Below are positions 25,698 to 34,268 of a DNA stretch of 64,000 nt, piece after piece. Within the stretch, counting starts at the first letter, position 1. Each line of letters starts with the position of its first letter. Both the position numbers and the translations under genes were made by a program. The DNA comes from Streptomyces griseoluteus (lineage in GTDB: Bacteria; Actinomycetota; Actinomycetes; Streptomycetales; Streptomycetaceae), in assembly GCA_000717735.1 (NCBI GenBank), contig JOBE01000044.1:1-64000 (forward strand), given 5' to 3'. Under the pieces are notes generated by a model that was not told the origin of the DNA, made no database searches, and saw only the letters and a list, made by a program, of their open reading frames with translations.

Positions 25698-27143
25698 ATG
25701 GACAACACGCACAGCACACCCCGTGCCGAAAAGGCACGACGCGCCGCGGCGGCGAAGGAAGAATTCACGACGCCGGCCGCCGGCACCCCGGCCCTGCCGC
25801 CCGCCGCCACCTTCGCCGAGCTCGACCTGCCGGCCGAGATCCTCGACGTACTGGCCCGCGAAGGTGTCGAGACGCCCTTCCCCATCCAGGCCGCGACCCT
25901 CCCGGACGCCCTCGCCGGCCGCGACGTACTCGGACGCGGACGCACCGGCTCCGGCAAGACGCTCGCCTTCGGACTGCCGCTCCTCGTCCGCACCGCCGGA
26001 CGGCGCGCCGAGGCACGCAAGCCGCTCGCCCTGATCCTGGTCCCCACGCGCGAGCTGGCCCAGCAGGTCACGGACGCGCTCGACCCCTTCGCCCGCGCCC
26101 TGAAGGTGCGGCTCGCCACCGTGGTCGGCGGCATGTCGATCGGCCGCCAGGCCACCGCGCTGCGCGACGGGGTCGAGGTCCTGATCGCCACCCCCGGCCG
26201 GCTCATGGACCTCGTCGAGCGCAAGGACTGCCGCCTGGAACGGGTGACCGTCACCGTCCTCGACGAGGCGGACCAGATGGCCGACATGGGGTTCATCCCC
26301 CAGGTCACCGAGCTGCTCGACCGGGTGAACGCCGACGGCCAGCGGATGCTGTTCTCCGCCACCCTCGACCGCAACGTCGACCTCGTCGTGGAGCGCTACC
26401 TCAAGGACCCGGTCGTCCACTCCGTGGACCCGTCGGCCGCCTCCGTCTCCACCATGGAGCACCACGTGCTGCACGTGCACGTCGCCGACAAGTTCGCCAC
26501 CGCCACGGAGATCGCCGCCCGCGACGGGCGCGTGATCATGTTCCTGCACACCAAGGCCGCCGTGGACCGCTTCACCCGCCACCTGCTCGGCAGTGGCGTA
26601 CGGGCCGCGGCGCTGCACAGCGGCAAGTCCCAGCCCCTGCGGACCCGCACCCTGGAACGCTTCAGGAGCGGCGAGGTCCCGGTCCTGGTCGCCACCAACC
26701 TGGCGGCGCGCGGCATCCACGTCGACGCACTCGACCTCGTCGTCAACGTCGACCCGCCCGCCGACCACAAGGACTACCTGCACCGCGGCGGCCGGACCGC
26801 GCGGGCCGGCGAGGCGGGCCTCGTCGTCACCCTGGTCACCCAGGACGAGCGCCGCGACGTGGCCCGTCTGATGGCGGACGCGGGCATCCACCCCCAGGTC
26901 ACCCAGGTCCGCTCCGGCGAGGCCGCCCTGAGCCGCATCACCGGCGCGCGTGCCCCCTCGGGCGTACCCGTCGACGGCAGCGCGCCGAGCCAGGAGGGCG
27001 TCAAGCGCGGCGGAGCGGCCTTCCGGGGCATGGGGACCGTCCCGGGGCGCCCGGGCCGCGCCAAGAACGAGTCCAGGCGGGCCGCCGAGGCCCGTAAGAC
27101 GGCCGAGGCCCGCCAGGCCGCCCGGATCCGCCGCGGCGGCTGA
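25698..27143 (+). CDS. DEAD-box ATP-dependent RNA helicase
   Basis: An RNA helicase of about 481 residues. All superfamily 2 motifs are visible in order: FPIQ (Q motif), GRTGSGKT (I), PTRELA (Ia), TPGR (Ib), DEAD (II), SAT (III), ARGIH (V) and HRGGRTARAG (VI). Short basic N- and C-terminal tails are rich in Arg, Lys and Ala and probably bind RNA. The start is ATG 25698 after GAGGAAGG. It lies downstream of the cold-shock gene with a terminator between, so it may be partly co-expressed with it. It resembles RhlE/CsdA-type helicases that act in ribosome assembly and RNA decay at low temperature. Confidence 0.93.
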   Translation: MDNTHSTPRAEKARRAAAAKEEFTTPAAGTPALPPAATFAELDLPAEILDVLAREGVETPFPIQAATLPDALAGRDVLGRGRTGSGKTLAFGLPLLVRTAGRRAEARKPLALILVPTRELAQQVTDALDPFARALKVRLATVVGGMSIGRQATALRDGVEVLIATPGRLMDLVERKDCRLERVTVTVLDEADQMADMGFIPQVTELLDRVNADGQRMLFSATLDRNVDLVVERYLKDPVVHSVDPSAASVSTMEHHVLHVHVADKFATATEIAARDGRVIMFLHTKAAVDRFTRHLLGSGVRAAALHSGKSQPLRTRTLERFRSGEVPVLVATNLAARGIHVDALDLVVNVDPPADHKDYLHRGGRTARAGEAGLVVTLVTQDERRDVARLMADAGIHPQVTQVRSGEAALSRITGARAPSGVPVDGSAPSQEGVKRGGAAFRGMGTVPGRPGRAKNESRRAAEARKTAEARQAARIRRGG

Positions 27144-27200
27144 CACCACCGTCCGGCTCCCGTCCCGCACGCCTTCACCGCGGGGCGGGGGCGGCGGGGC

Positions 27201-28061
27201 TCAGGGGCCGCCGGGGTCAGGGCGTGCGGGGCCGATGCCGAGGGACGGCAGGACGGCCTTGAGGTTGTTGGCGCCGCCCTTCAGCCGGCTCTGCGGGCCG
27301 TTCAACGGAGTGTTCAACGGGGTGTTCCACGGGCCGTGCCCGGGTTCGCTTCTCGGGTCGGCCCTCGGGACACCCTTCGGGTCGCTCTTCGGGTCGTGCG
27401 CCGTGCCCGGGCCCATGCCCGTGCCGTGGCCGTTGCCGTTGCCGTCGCCGTTGTCCGAGCGGTTGCTCCGGCCGCAGCCCCGGTCCGGCTTCGGCTTCTT
27501 GCCGGTCTCGTGCCCGCGGCAGTGTGCCTTCCCGTTCTCGGCGGGGTGCGGCTCGGGCCCCTCGGCCGGGCGTTCCGTCGTGGACGGGGCCGACGGGGCG
27601 GGCAGGGTCGCGTGCTCGTCCGGAGCCGCCGTCACCGCGGCGGGCGGGGTGTCACGGCGCGGCTCAGGGGCGGGGTTCGCCGGTGCCGGATCGTCCAGGA
27701 GCCGGCCGGGGAGATCCGTGGCGGCGATGGCCACGCCGCCCAGCGTCACGCTCGCGAGCACCGCGGCGGCAGCGGTCCGCAGGGAGCGGCGCCGTCGGCG
27801 CGCCGGGGCTCCGGGCGTCCAGTCATCGCGGCGGCGCGTTCGGCGGGACGCGTGCAGGCCCGCGTCGCGCGCGGCCCGGAAGGCGGCGAGAGCGCTCGCC
27901 TCGGCGTCCCGGCCGGTGCTTTCCCCTGCCTCCTGGCGCGCCGCGGCCGCCGCGTTCGCGGCGCCAACGTCGGCGCGCGGCACGGCTCGCGGAGTCGCCC
28001 CCGGGTCGTCGTCCCGTTCGCCCCGTTCGGCCCGTTCGCCGTCCCGTTCGTCCTTGGGCAT
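27201..28061 (-). CDS. Membrane protein of unknown function, probable sigma-factor partner
   Basis: A protein of about 286 residues. A charged, acidic N-terminus is followed by a basic stretch and one membrane segment (LRTAAAAVLASVTLGGVAIAA). The long external part is rich in Pro, Gly, Asn and Asp (KPKPDRGCGRSNRSDN, GNGNGHGTGMG) and ends with a short repeat WNTPLNTPLNG. There is no recognisable enzymatic domain. It starts at ATG 28061 with GGAGGTG upstream, four bases after the ECF sigma gene, in the same operon. An N-terminal cytoplasmic segment plus one helix is the layout of membrane anti-sigma factors, but no zinc anti-sigma motif is visible, so the role is inferred from context. Confidence 0.6.
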   Translation of the reverse strand: MPKDERDGERAERGERDDDPGATPRAVPRADVGAANAAAAARQEAGESTGRDAEASALAAFRAARDAGLHASRRTRRRDDWTPGAPARRRRRSLRTAAAAVLASVTLGGVAIAATDLPGRLLDDPAPANPAPEPRRDTPPAAVTAAPDEHATLPAPSAPSTTERPAEGPEPHPAENGKAHCRGHETGKKPKPDRGCGRSNRSDNGDGNGNGHGTGMGPGTAHDPKSDPKGVPRADPRSEPGHGPWNTPLNTPLNGPQSRLKGGANNLKAVLPSLGIGPARPDPGGP

Positions 28062-28065
28062 CCCG

Positions 28066-28647
28066 TCACCTCCCTCTTCCCTTGAGTTCCCGCGCCAGTC
28101 GCCGTAGGCCCCGGTGCGCCGCGGACCGTACCGCACCGGGGCGCTTGCCCAGAACCCGGGCGGCCGTCGGCCCGTCCAGGCCGACGACGACCCGGAGCAG
28201 GACGGCCTCCGCCTGCTCACGCGGCAGGTCCATGACCAGGGCGAGCGCCTGCTGCGTCGAGAAGGTCTCCAGGGCCTCCCCCGCGGTGTCCACGGCGGCG
28301 GGCAGTTCGAGCACGTCCTGTTCGAGCCGGGCGGGGCGGGGCCGGACCCGCGCCCTCCGCAGATGGTCGAGGGCCCGGTGCCGGGCTATCGTCGCGGTCC
28401 AGCCGCGGAAGCCCGCACCGTCGCCGCGGAACCGGCCGAGGTCCCTGGCGATCTCCAGCCACGCGTCGGAGGCCACGTCCTCGGCGTCCTCCCCGACGAC
28501 GCCCCGTAGATATCCGAGCAGCCGGGGAGCCACCATCCGGTAGACCTGCCCGAACGCCTCCTCGTCGCCCGCCCGCGCCCGTTCGACGGCCGAGCCCAGT
28601 TCCCCGTCGCGTGTCGTGGAGGGCGCGCGCCCTGTCCCCTCGTCCAC
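28066..28647 (-). CDS. ECF-type RNA polymerase sigma factor
   Basis: A sigma-70-family protein of 193 residues with only regions 2 and 4. Region 2 covers about residues 30-100 (AFGQVYRMVAPRLLGYL, DAEDVASDAWLEIARDL, GFRGWTATIARHRALDHLRR). Region 4 lies at about 135-185 (LPREQAEAVLLRVV, GPTAARVLGKRPGAVRSAAHRGLRRL). It starts at GTG 28647 with AGAGGA upstream. It is followed within four bases by a single-pass membrane protein that may control it. The signal is unknown. Such pairs often autoregulate. Confidence 0.9.
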   Translation of the reverse strand: MDEGTGRAPSTTRDGELGSAVERARAGDEEAFGQVYRMVAPRLLGYLRGVVGEDAEDVASDAWLEIARDLGRFRGDGAGFRGWTATIARHRALDHLRRARVRPRPARLEQDVLELPAAVDTAGEALETFSTQQALALVMDLPREQAEAVLLRVVVGLDGPTAARVLGKRPGAVRSAAHRGLRRLARELKGRGR

Positions 28648-28726
28648 ACGATCCTCTTCACAGCCGGTTTGTTCGCGAAACCTCCGGCCGCCGCGCGCAC
28701 CGGATCGCGATCATCCTGTCAGATGG

Positions 28727-29203
28727 TCAACATCTGCTTGCCGACAGCCCGTCGGGAGCGTGGATCCACCGTCTGCGGGTGCGGGGCGGCCGCCGCCCGT
28801 GCAGGGTGAGGAAGTACGTCCGCAGGGACTCCTGCGGACCGATCTCGAAGCGGTTCACGGTCCGGCCGAGCGGGTTCCAGACCCGGCCGTCCGGCATCCG
28901 CAGTCCGACGGAGCGGGCGAAGACGGTCCGGAGCAGGTGCTCCGGGGGGATGTCCACCCAGACCGCCCCGGCCTCGCGCACCAGGACCTCGCCGACATAG
29001 GCGCCGAGACCGAGCAGCGGGCCCGCCACGTCCTCGCGCCCCGCGCCGCCCTGGCGCAGCCCGTCGATGAGACGGTCGACGATGCTGAGACTCGGCGCGG
29101 TGTAGTCGAGCGGGAGCCGGGCCCGCGTGGTGGCACGCTCTACGAACGCGGCCGCGTGACAGGGCATGTCGGCTGCGGACAGGTTCGGGCTTTCGCGGTC
29201 CAT
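28727..29203 (-). CDS. Conserved hypothetical protein, 158 residues
   Basis: I do not recognise the family. The sequence is a soluble, mixed alpha/beta-looking protein with LDYTAPSLSIVDRLIDGLRQ, GLGAYVGEVLVREAGAVWVD, a proline-rich PPEHLLRTVFARSVGLRMPDGRVWNP and a basic C-terminus. It has the look of Streptomyces hypothetical proteins near signalling genes. No membrane segment or signal peptide is present. It starts at ATG 29203 with GGGGA upstream. It lies between the ECF sigma gene and an HATPase gene, all on the minus strand, but with gaps of 79 and 124 bases, so it may be monocistronic. Confidence 0.6.
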   Translation of the reverse strand: MDRESPNLSAADMPCHAAAFVERATTRARLPLDYTAPSLSIVDRLIDGLRQGGAGREDVAGPLLGLGAYVGEVLVREAGAVWVDIPPEHLLRTVFARSVGLRMPDGRVWNPLGRTVNRFEIGPQESLRTYFLTLHGRRPPRTRRRWIHAPDGLSASRC

Positions 29204-29327
29204 GCGTGATCCCCGTTCTTCTTCCAGCGGCGTCGGTCGCCAGCTGATGAAGCGGAATCCGCATCCGAGACATCACGCATCACGCACGTGACCCTGATCA
29301 CATAGCCCACAGAGCGCACACAGCCGC

Positions 29328-29963
29328 TCAGTGAAGGGGCAGCCGTACCTCGATGGTCTTGCCGCCCTGCGGCAGCAGGCGCAGCCTGATCTCCCTGGCG
29401 AGGAGTCGGATCAGAGGCCAGCCGAATCCGCCCTCCGCCGGTCCGAACGCGCGCTTGCGCCCCTGCGCGTCGGCGAGGTGGGGCAGCTCGCCGCTCTGAT
29501 CCGCGACGGTGATCGTCACCACGCCCCGGTGGATCTCCACGCCGAAGCCGGTGAGGCCGCCGCCGTGCCGCATCGCGTTGGTCACCAGCTCGGAGGCGAC
29601 GAGCAGGGCGTCGCCGCGGGCCTGGGCCGACGCCCCGGCTCCCGTCGCGGCCTCGGCCACGTCCAGAGCCTCCGCCACCCTGGCGCGCGCCTCTGCCGCG
29701 TCACGCGGCAGCCAGGGGCGGTGCCCCTCCGGCATGACCTGCGCTTCGCCCCCGTCGCGCGAAAGCCACGGCCGGTTCCCGTCCGGCGTGCGATGCCCTG
29801 CGGTCACTGGTCCGGCCACCTGTCTCCACTCGTTGCCATCGGTCTCTTCCCCGGCGTTCAACCGGGCGCCTTCCCCGACGATCGCATCGCATTCCCCTTT
29901 CACCCGCGCGGCCGGCCGTTCCCGTGTGTCGTTCTCGTGCGCCGTTCTCGTCCGCGTTCTCAT
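29328..29963 (-). CDS. HATPase-domain (anti-sigma-like) serine/threonine kinase
   Basis: A protein of 211 residues. The C-terminal 130 residues are a GHKL ATPase of the RsbW/SpoIIAB type found in many Streptomyces regulators: ELVTNAMRHG (N-box), VADQSGELPHL and GGFGWPLIRLLA (G-box). The first 90 residues are low-complexity and contain a near-duplicate, RPWLSRDGGEA and RPWLPRDAAEA, about 20 residues apart. Known relatives bind sigma or anti-anti-sigma factors. The target is unknown. It is divergent from the DUF6328 gene. Confidence 0.82.
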   Translation of the reverse strand: MRTRTRTAHENDTRERPAARVKGECDAIVGEGARLNAGEETDGNEWRQVAGPVTAGHRTPDGNRPWLSRDGGEAQVMPEGHRPWLPRDAAEARARVAEALDVAEAATGAGASAQARGDALLVASELVTNAMRHGGGLTGFGVEIHRGVVTITVADQSGELPHLADAQGRKRAFGPAEGGFGWPLIRLLAREIRLRLLPQGGKTIEVRLPLH

Positions 29964-30076
29964 GTGATGGCACGAAGAGACCCCGCGTGACGGATGCGAC
30001 CGGGCGCGCCGGGGCAGACGCGGCGTACGGCAGCCGCGGGCACGGCGCGGGCCGTACGGACCGGAAGGTGCGAGGC

Positions 30077-30571
30077 ATGAGCGAGCGCGAGAACGGACGG
30101 GGCCGTCAGGAGACCGTGGACGAGCGCGCCGACCGGCAGTGGCAGGACCTCCTCCAGGAGATCCGGGTGGCGCAGACAGGTGTGCAGATCCTGCTCGGCT
30201 TCCTGCTGACCGTGGTCTTCACGCCCCGTTACGTGAGTCTCGGTTCGGTCGAGAAGACCACCTACATCCTGACGGTGATCCTCGGGTCGCTGGCCACCGG
30301 TGCGCTGATCGGCCCGGTCTCCTTCCACCGCCTCGTGTCGGGACGCCGGATCAAACCCCAGGCGGTCGTCTGGGCCTCCCGGCTGATCCTCACCGGCATC
30401 CTGCTGCTCGTCGCCACCCTGACCACCGCTCTCTTCCTCATCCTGCGGGTGGCCACCGACAACGAGCTCGTGCCCTGGCTCGTCGCGCCCGTGCTCGCCT
30501 GGTACGTCCTGTGCTGGTTCGCCCTCCCCCTGTGGGCCCGGAGCCGGTACACCTCGAACAGTGACGACTGA
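30077..30571 (+). CDS. DUF6328 family membrane protein
   Basis: A protein of about 164 residues with a soluble, charged N-terminus (WQDLLQEIRVAQTGVQILLGFLL) and four membrane helices. This is the pattern of the small actinobacterial family annotated as DUF6328. Function is unknown. It starts at ATG 30077, with a weak GGAAGG some 12 bases upstream. It is read in the same direction as the 30642 gene, about 70 bases away, and could share its transcript. Confidence 0.72.
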   Translation: MSERENGRGRQETVDERADRQWQDLLQEIRVAQTGVQILLGFLLTVVFTPRYVSLGSVEKTTYILTVILGSLATGALIGPVSFHRLVSGRRIKPQAVVWASRLILTGILLLVATLTTALFLILRVATDNELVPWLVAPVLAWYVLCWFALPLWARSRYTSNSDD

Positions 30572-30641
30572 CGAGTGACGGACGGCGCCACGGGTAGCCG
30601 CACGGTCGAACTCTCGGAAACGTGCGGGAAGGAGACACATC

Positions 30642-30971
30642 ATGCCTCGCGGATCCAGCCAGAAGCGGGAGCGTCAGTACGAGCACATCAAGGAGAGCGC
30701 GGAGGACCGCGGCGAGAGCACGAAGCGGGCCAAGGAGATCGCCGCCCGCACCGTGAACAAGGAACGGGCCCGGCACGGCGAGTCCAAGACGTCGAGCAAG
30801 CAGTCCACGCAGGACATGTCCTCCGGCGAGCGCGGCGGCCGGCGCTCCGGGAGCGGCTCCGAGGGACGCACGTACGACCAGCTCTACGAAGAGGCCAAGC
30901 GCCGCGACATCGACGGCCGCTCGAAGATGAACAAGGCACAGCTCGAGCGCGCCCTGGGTGGCGGCGGCTGA
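30642..30971 (+). CDS. Small basic protein of the 'plasmid stabilization' annotation group
   Basis: A very hydrophilic protein of 109 residues with many Lys, Arg, Glu and Ser (SSQKRERQYEHIKESAEDRG). It ends with a SAP/Rho-N-like helix-extended-helix motif (YDQLYEEAKRRDIDGRSKMN). Streptomyces relatives are routinely annotated as plasmid stabilization proteins on weak grounds. Nothing here suggests a plasmid function, and nucleic-acid binding through the C-terminal motif is more plausible. A strong GAAGGAGA ribosome site precedes ATG 30642. Confidence 0.75.
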   Translation: MPRGSSQKRERQYEHIKESAEDRGESTKRAKEIAARTVNKERARHGESKTSSKQSTQDMSSGERGGRRSGSGSEGRTYDQLYEEAKRRDIDGRSKMNKAQLERALGGGG

Positions 30972-30998
30972 GCCCCGGTGCCGGTGGGGGCCGCCCGG

Positions 30999-32420
30999 TC
31001 AGGCGTCCTGGATGCGCCGGAACGGGCGGTCCGCCTCCAGTGCGTACGCGATGTCGAGGAGGGTCCGTTCGCTGCCGGGGCGTCCCGAGAACATGACCCC
31101 GACGGGCAGCCCGTCCTCCGTGGTGCGCGCGGCGGGCAGCGAGATCGAGGGCGTTCCGACGACATTGTCGACCGGAGTGAAGGCCACGTACGCGAGGATC
31201 CGCTCGATCAGGGCGGGATAGGGAACGGTCGGTCCGAGGTGCCCGATCCGTGGCGTGGTGTGGGCGAGTACGGGCGTCAGGATCAGGTCGAGGCCGCGGA
31301 AGGCCGCCGCGTACGCCTCCTTCGTGCGCTTGAGCCGCCGCAGTACGCCCGGAGTGCGACGCCAGTTCTTCAGGTACTCCTCCCGCAGTCCCCTGCTGAG
31401 GCCGTCCATGCCGCGCCGGTCGAAGTCCGGGCCGAGGGTCCGGCCGGACGTGCCGAGGAGGAACGACAGCATCCCCCAGTAGGTGAGGAAGTCCTGGGTG
31501 AAGTGCGGGTCGAGGGCCGGTGCCACCGGATCCACGCTGTGGCCCAGCCGTTCCAGCGTGGCCGCCGTCTCCGTGACGGCCGTCCGGGTGGCGGTGTCGG
31601 CGTGGACACCGTTCGGCGAGTCGAGGAGGAACCCGATGCGCAGCCGCCGCCCGGAGGGGCCTTCGACGAGGCCCACGGGCGGCAGTTTCGGGTTGCGCCA
31701 GTACGTCTCGGCGGCGGCGAGGAACGCGGCGGTGTCCCGTACGGAACGGCTCACGATGCCGTCGGAGACGAGGTCGAGGGGCAGTCGGCGGCTCTGGGCG
31801 TTCGGCACGACCCGGCCGCGGGTCGGCTTGAGCCCGACGAGTCCGCAGCAGGCGGCAGGGATACGGATCGAGCCGCCGCCGTCGTTGGCGTGGGCGATCG
31901 GCACCGCCCCGGCGGCGACGAGCGCGGCGCTGCCGCCCGACGAACCGCCCGCCGAGTAGCCCGTGTTCCACGGGTTGCGGACCGGCTCGGCGGTCTCGTA
32001 CTCCGTGGTGGGGCTGAATCCGAATTCGGGCAGCCGGGTCTTGCCGAGGACGGTGACGCCACTGCTCAGGAACTGCCGGGTGAACGGGGCGTGCCGCCGC
32101 GCGACTCCGGGAGTGAAGGCCTCGCTGCCGTGGCCCGTGGGCAGGCCCTGGTGGTCGGTGTTGTCCTTGACGAACGTCGGCACCCCCGCGAACGCGCCGC
32201 CGCCCGCTCCGGTGGCGTATCCCGGAGCGTCGTCGACGTGCACCTGGACGGCGTGGAGCCGTGGCTCGACCGCCCGTACCCGATCGACCGCGTCCCGCGC
32301 CGCCTCGGCGGCGCCGACCTCGCCCCGCCGGATCGCCCGGGCGAGCCCGACGGCGTCGTGCTCGCCCAGGGCGTCGTCCCGGAAGGCGTGCACCGTGGCG
32401 CGTTCCTCGAATGTCGTCAT
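30999..32420 (-). CDS. Amidase (amidase-signature family)
   Basis: An amide hydrolase of about 473 residues using the Ser-cisSer-Lys triad. The catalytic lysine is in FVKDN near residue 85, and the serine-rich signature YSAGGSSGGSAAL follows near 155-167. It also has DGGGSIRIPAACCGLVGLKPTRGRV downstream of the signature. It starts at ATG 32420. Targets range from aryl amides to glutamyl-tRNA. There are no GatB or GatC neighbours, so this is a stand-alone catabolic amidase. It has its own unit next to, but about 50 bases from, the HAD gene of the ABC operon on the same strand. Confidence 0.9.
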   Translation of the reverse strand: MTTFEERATVHAFRDDALGEHDAVGLARAIRRGEVGAAEAARDAVDRVRAVEPRLHAVQVHVDDAPGYATGAGGGAFAGVPTFVKDNTDHQGLPTGHGSEAFTPGVARRHAPFTRQFLSSGVTVLGKTRLPEFGFSPTTEYETAEPVRNPWNTGYSAGGSSGGSAALVAAGAVPIAHANDGGGSIRIPAACCGLVGLKPTRGRVVPNAQSRRLPLDLVSDGIVSRSVRDTAAFLAAAETYWRNPKLPPVGLVEGPSGRRLRIGFLLDSPNGVHADTATRTAVTETAATLERLGHSVDPVAPALDPHFTQDFLTYWGMLSFLLGTSGRTLGPDFDRRGMDGLSRGLREEYLKNWRRTPGVLRRLKRTKEAYAAAFRGLDLILTPVLAHTTPRIGHLGPTVPYPALIERILAYVAFTPVDNVVGTPSISLPAARTTEDGLPVGVMFSGRPGSERTLLDIAYALEADRPFRRIQDA

Positions 32421-32467
32421 CGCTGCGTCAACCCCCGGCCGTGTGGATGGATGCCCGCAAGAATGCA

Positions 32468-33184
32468 CTACCAACCAGTAACACGCGAGGGCGCCTCGGC
32501 GACGACGCTCCGGCGCAGGCTCGCGAGGGACACCTCCTCCAGGCTCTCCGCGAAGACCCGTCCCCGGCCCGCCGGCACGGGCAGCATCGAGGGCACGACC
32601 AGGACGACGCAGCCCGCTGCGTCGGCCGAGGCGGCTCCGTCGGGTGAGTCCTCGACGGCGACGCAGGCCGCGCACGGCACACCGAGACGCCGAGCGGCCT
32701 CCCGGTAAGGGTCGGGGTGCGGCTTCGTCCGTACGGTGTCGTCGGCGGAGAGGGTGAAGGCGAAGGGGACCCCGGCGAGCGCGCCCCCGGTCACCGAGTC
32801 GACCACCGACCGCGGCGAGGCGCTCACCAGGGCGAACGGCACGCCGTCGCGCTCCACTTCGGCGAGGAGCCGCGCCGCGCCTGGCCGGAGGGGGGCGCCC
32901 TTGTCGACGCGTTCCTCGAAGGCGGCGGTCAGCGCCCTCGCGACGCCGTCCTCGCCGACGTCCCGCGTGCCGGTGACGCGTACGAGATGGGCGGCGGTGT
33001 CCTCGACGGCGCGGCCGACGACCTCTGGCGCGTCGGCCTCCGTCAGCCGGTGGCCGAACCGTGCGGCGACCTCCTCCGCGGCGTCCCACCACAGGACCTC
33101 GGTGTCGACGAGCGTGCCGTCCATGTCGAAGAGGACGGCGGCGAGTTCGGTCACCGACGCGCCCCCGGCGGCGAGGTCGGTCAC
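32468..33184 (-). CDS. HAD-superfamily hydrolase
   Basis: A haloacid-dehalogenase-like phosphatase of about 238 residues with a cap domain. Motif I is LFDMDGTLVD (nucleophile Asp), motif II is LVSAS, motif III lysine is in RTKPHPDPY, and motif IV is VAVEDS, all intact. It resembles beta-phosphoglucomutase/phosphoglycolate-type HADs, not phosphonatase (which has a different motif I). Two GTG starts 30 bases apart share nearly the same following bases. GTG 33184 overlaps the ABC ATPase stop as GTGA and is my choice, with GTG 33154 as alternative. It is the last gene of the import operon, suggesting that the imported compound carries or gains a phosphate. Confidence 0.85.
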   Translation of the reverse strand: MTDLAAGGASVTELAAVLFDMDGTLVDTEVLWWDAAEEVAARFGHRLTEADAPEVVGRAVEDTAAHLVRVTGTRDVGEDGVARALTAAFEERVDKGAPLRPGAARLLAEVERDGVPFALVSASPRSVVDSVTGGALAGVPFAFTLSADDTVRTKPHPDPYREAARRLGVPCAACVAVEDSPDGAASADAAGCVVLVVPSMLPVPAGRGRVFAESLEEVSLASLRRSVVAEAPSRVTGW

Positions 33185-34266
33185 CGCTGCGCCCTCGGCG
33201 CCACCAGCACGGGATGCGGAGCGAGGCCGACGGCGACCCTGGCGCCCGGGGTGAGCGCCGTCGCCTCCCGTGAGGGCAGGTCGGCCTTGACCCGCGTACC
33301 GGCGTGGTCGACGTGGACGCGGGTGACCGAGCCGAGGAAGGAGGTGGAGACCACCGTCGCGTCGCCTTCGGGGGCGGCGCTCACCGTGACGTTCTCGGGG
33401 CGGACCAGGACGTCCACCTCGCGGATCTGCGGTGCCTCGCCGTCGACGGGCAGCCTGACGCCGGCGACCTCGACGAGGCCCGAGTCGGTCAGGAGGCCGG
33501 GAAGCCGGTTCATGGTGCCGACGAACTCGGCGACGAAGGCGGTCGCGGGCCGCCGGTAGAGCTCGGCGGGAGGGGCGCACTGCTCCAGCCTCCCGGCGTT
33601 GAGGACGGCGACGCGGTCCGCCATGGACAGCGCCTCCTCCTGGTCGTGGGTGACGAAGACCGTGGTGATGCCGAGGGAGAGCTGGAGCCGCCGGATCTCC
33701 TCCCGCAGGCTGAGGCGGACCTTGGCGTCGAGCGCCGACAGCGGTTCGTCGAGGAGCAGGACGCGGGGCCGCAGGGCGAGCGCGCGGGCGAGCGCCACCC
33801 GCTGCTGCTGGCCGCCCGACATCTGGTGCGGGTAGCGGTCGGCGTGCTGGGGCAGGCCGACGAGGTCGAGGAGCTCGGCGGCCCGCTCGCGCCGCTCGGC
33901 CGCCTTGACCTTCCGTACGCGCAGGCCGAAGGCGACGTTGTCGGCGGCGGTCAGGTGGGGGAAGAGGCTGTACGACTGGAAGACCATGCCGGCGTCGCGC
34001 CGGTTGGCCGGCACGTGGGTGATGTCGGCGCCGTCGACGAGGACTTCTCCGGCGTCGGGCCGTTCGAACCCGGCGAGGACCCGGAGCGCGGTGGTCTTGC
34101 CGCAGCCCGACGGGCCGAGGAGGGCGAGGAGTTCACCGGGTTCGACGGTCAGGTCGAGTCCGTCGAGGGCGGTGGTGGCGCCGAACGCGCGGCGCAGGCC
34201 GCGGAATTCGACGCGCGCCCCGCCGACCGCGGCGGGCGCGGTCCGTTCCGCTGTTGCTGAGGACAT
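33181..34266 (-). CDS. ABC transporter ATP-binding protein (Fe/polyamine/AEP type)
   Basis: An import ATPase of about 361 residues. Walker A GPSGCGKTT, Q-loop VFQSYSLF, signature MSGGQQQR, Walker B VLLLDEPLSALD and the H-loop VFVTHDQEE are all intact. A C-terminal TOBE region (VLVRPENVTV, FLGSVTRVHVD) is typical of the PotA/FbpC/PhnT group. It starts at ATG 34266, two bases after the permease stop. It energises uptake by the two adjoining permeases and the lipoprotein receptor. Confidence 0.93.
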   Translation of the reverse strand: MSSATAERTAPAAVGGARVEFRGLRRAFGATTALDGLDLTVEPGELLALLGPSGCGKTTALRVLAGFERPDAGEVLVDGADITHVPANRRDAGMVFQSYSLFPHLTAADNVAFGLRVRKVKAAERRERAAELLDLVGLPQHADRYPHQMSGGQQQRVALARALALRPRVLLLDEPLSALDAKVRLSLREEIRRLQLSLGITTVFVTHDQEEALSMADRVAVLNAGRLEQCAPPAELYRRPATAFVAEFVGTMNRLPGLLTDSGLVEVAGVRLPVDGEAPQIREVDVLVRPENVTVSAAPEGDATVVSTSFLGSVTRVHVDHAGTRVKADLPSREATALTPGARVAVGLAPHPVLVAPRAQR

Positions 34267-34268
34267 GG

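Noticed and set aside
32468..33184. HAD gene as phosphonatase (phnX)
   Set aside because: Motif I is the ordinary FDMDGTLVD of phosphoglucomutase-like HADs, so phosphonatase is not supported and the substrate is left open.
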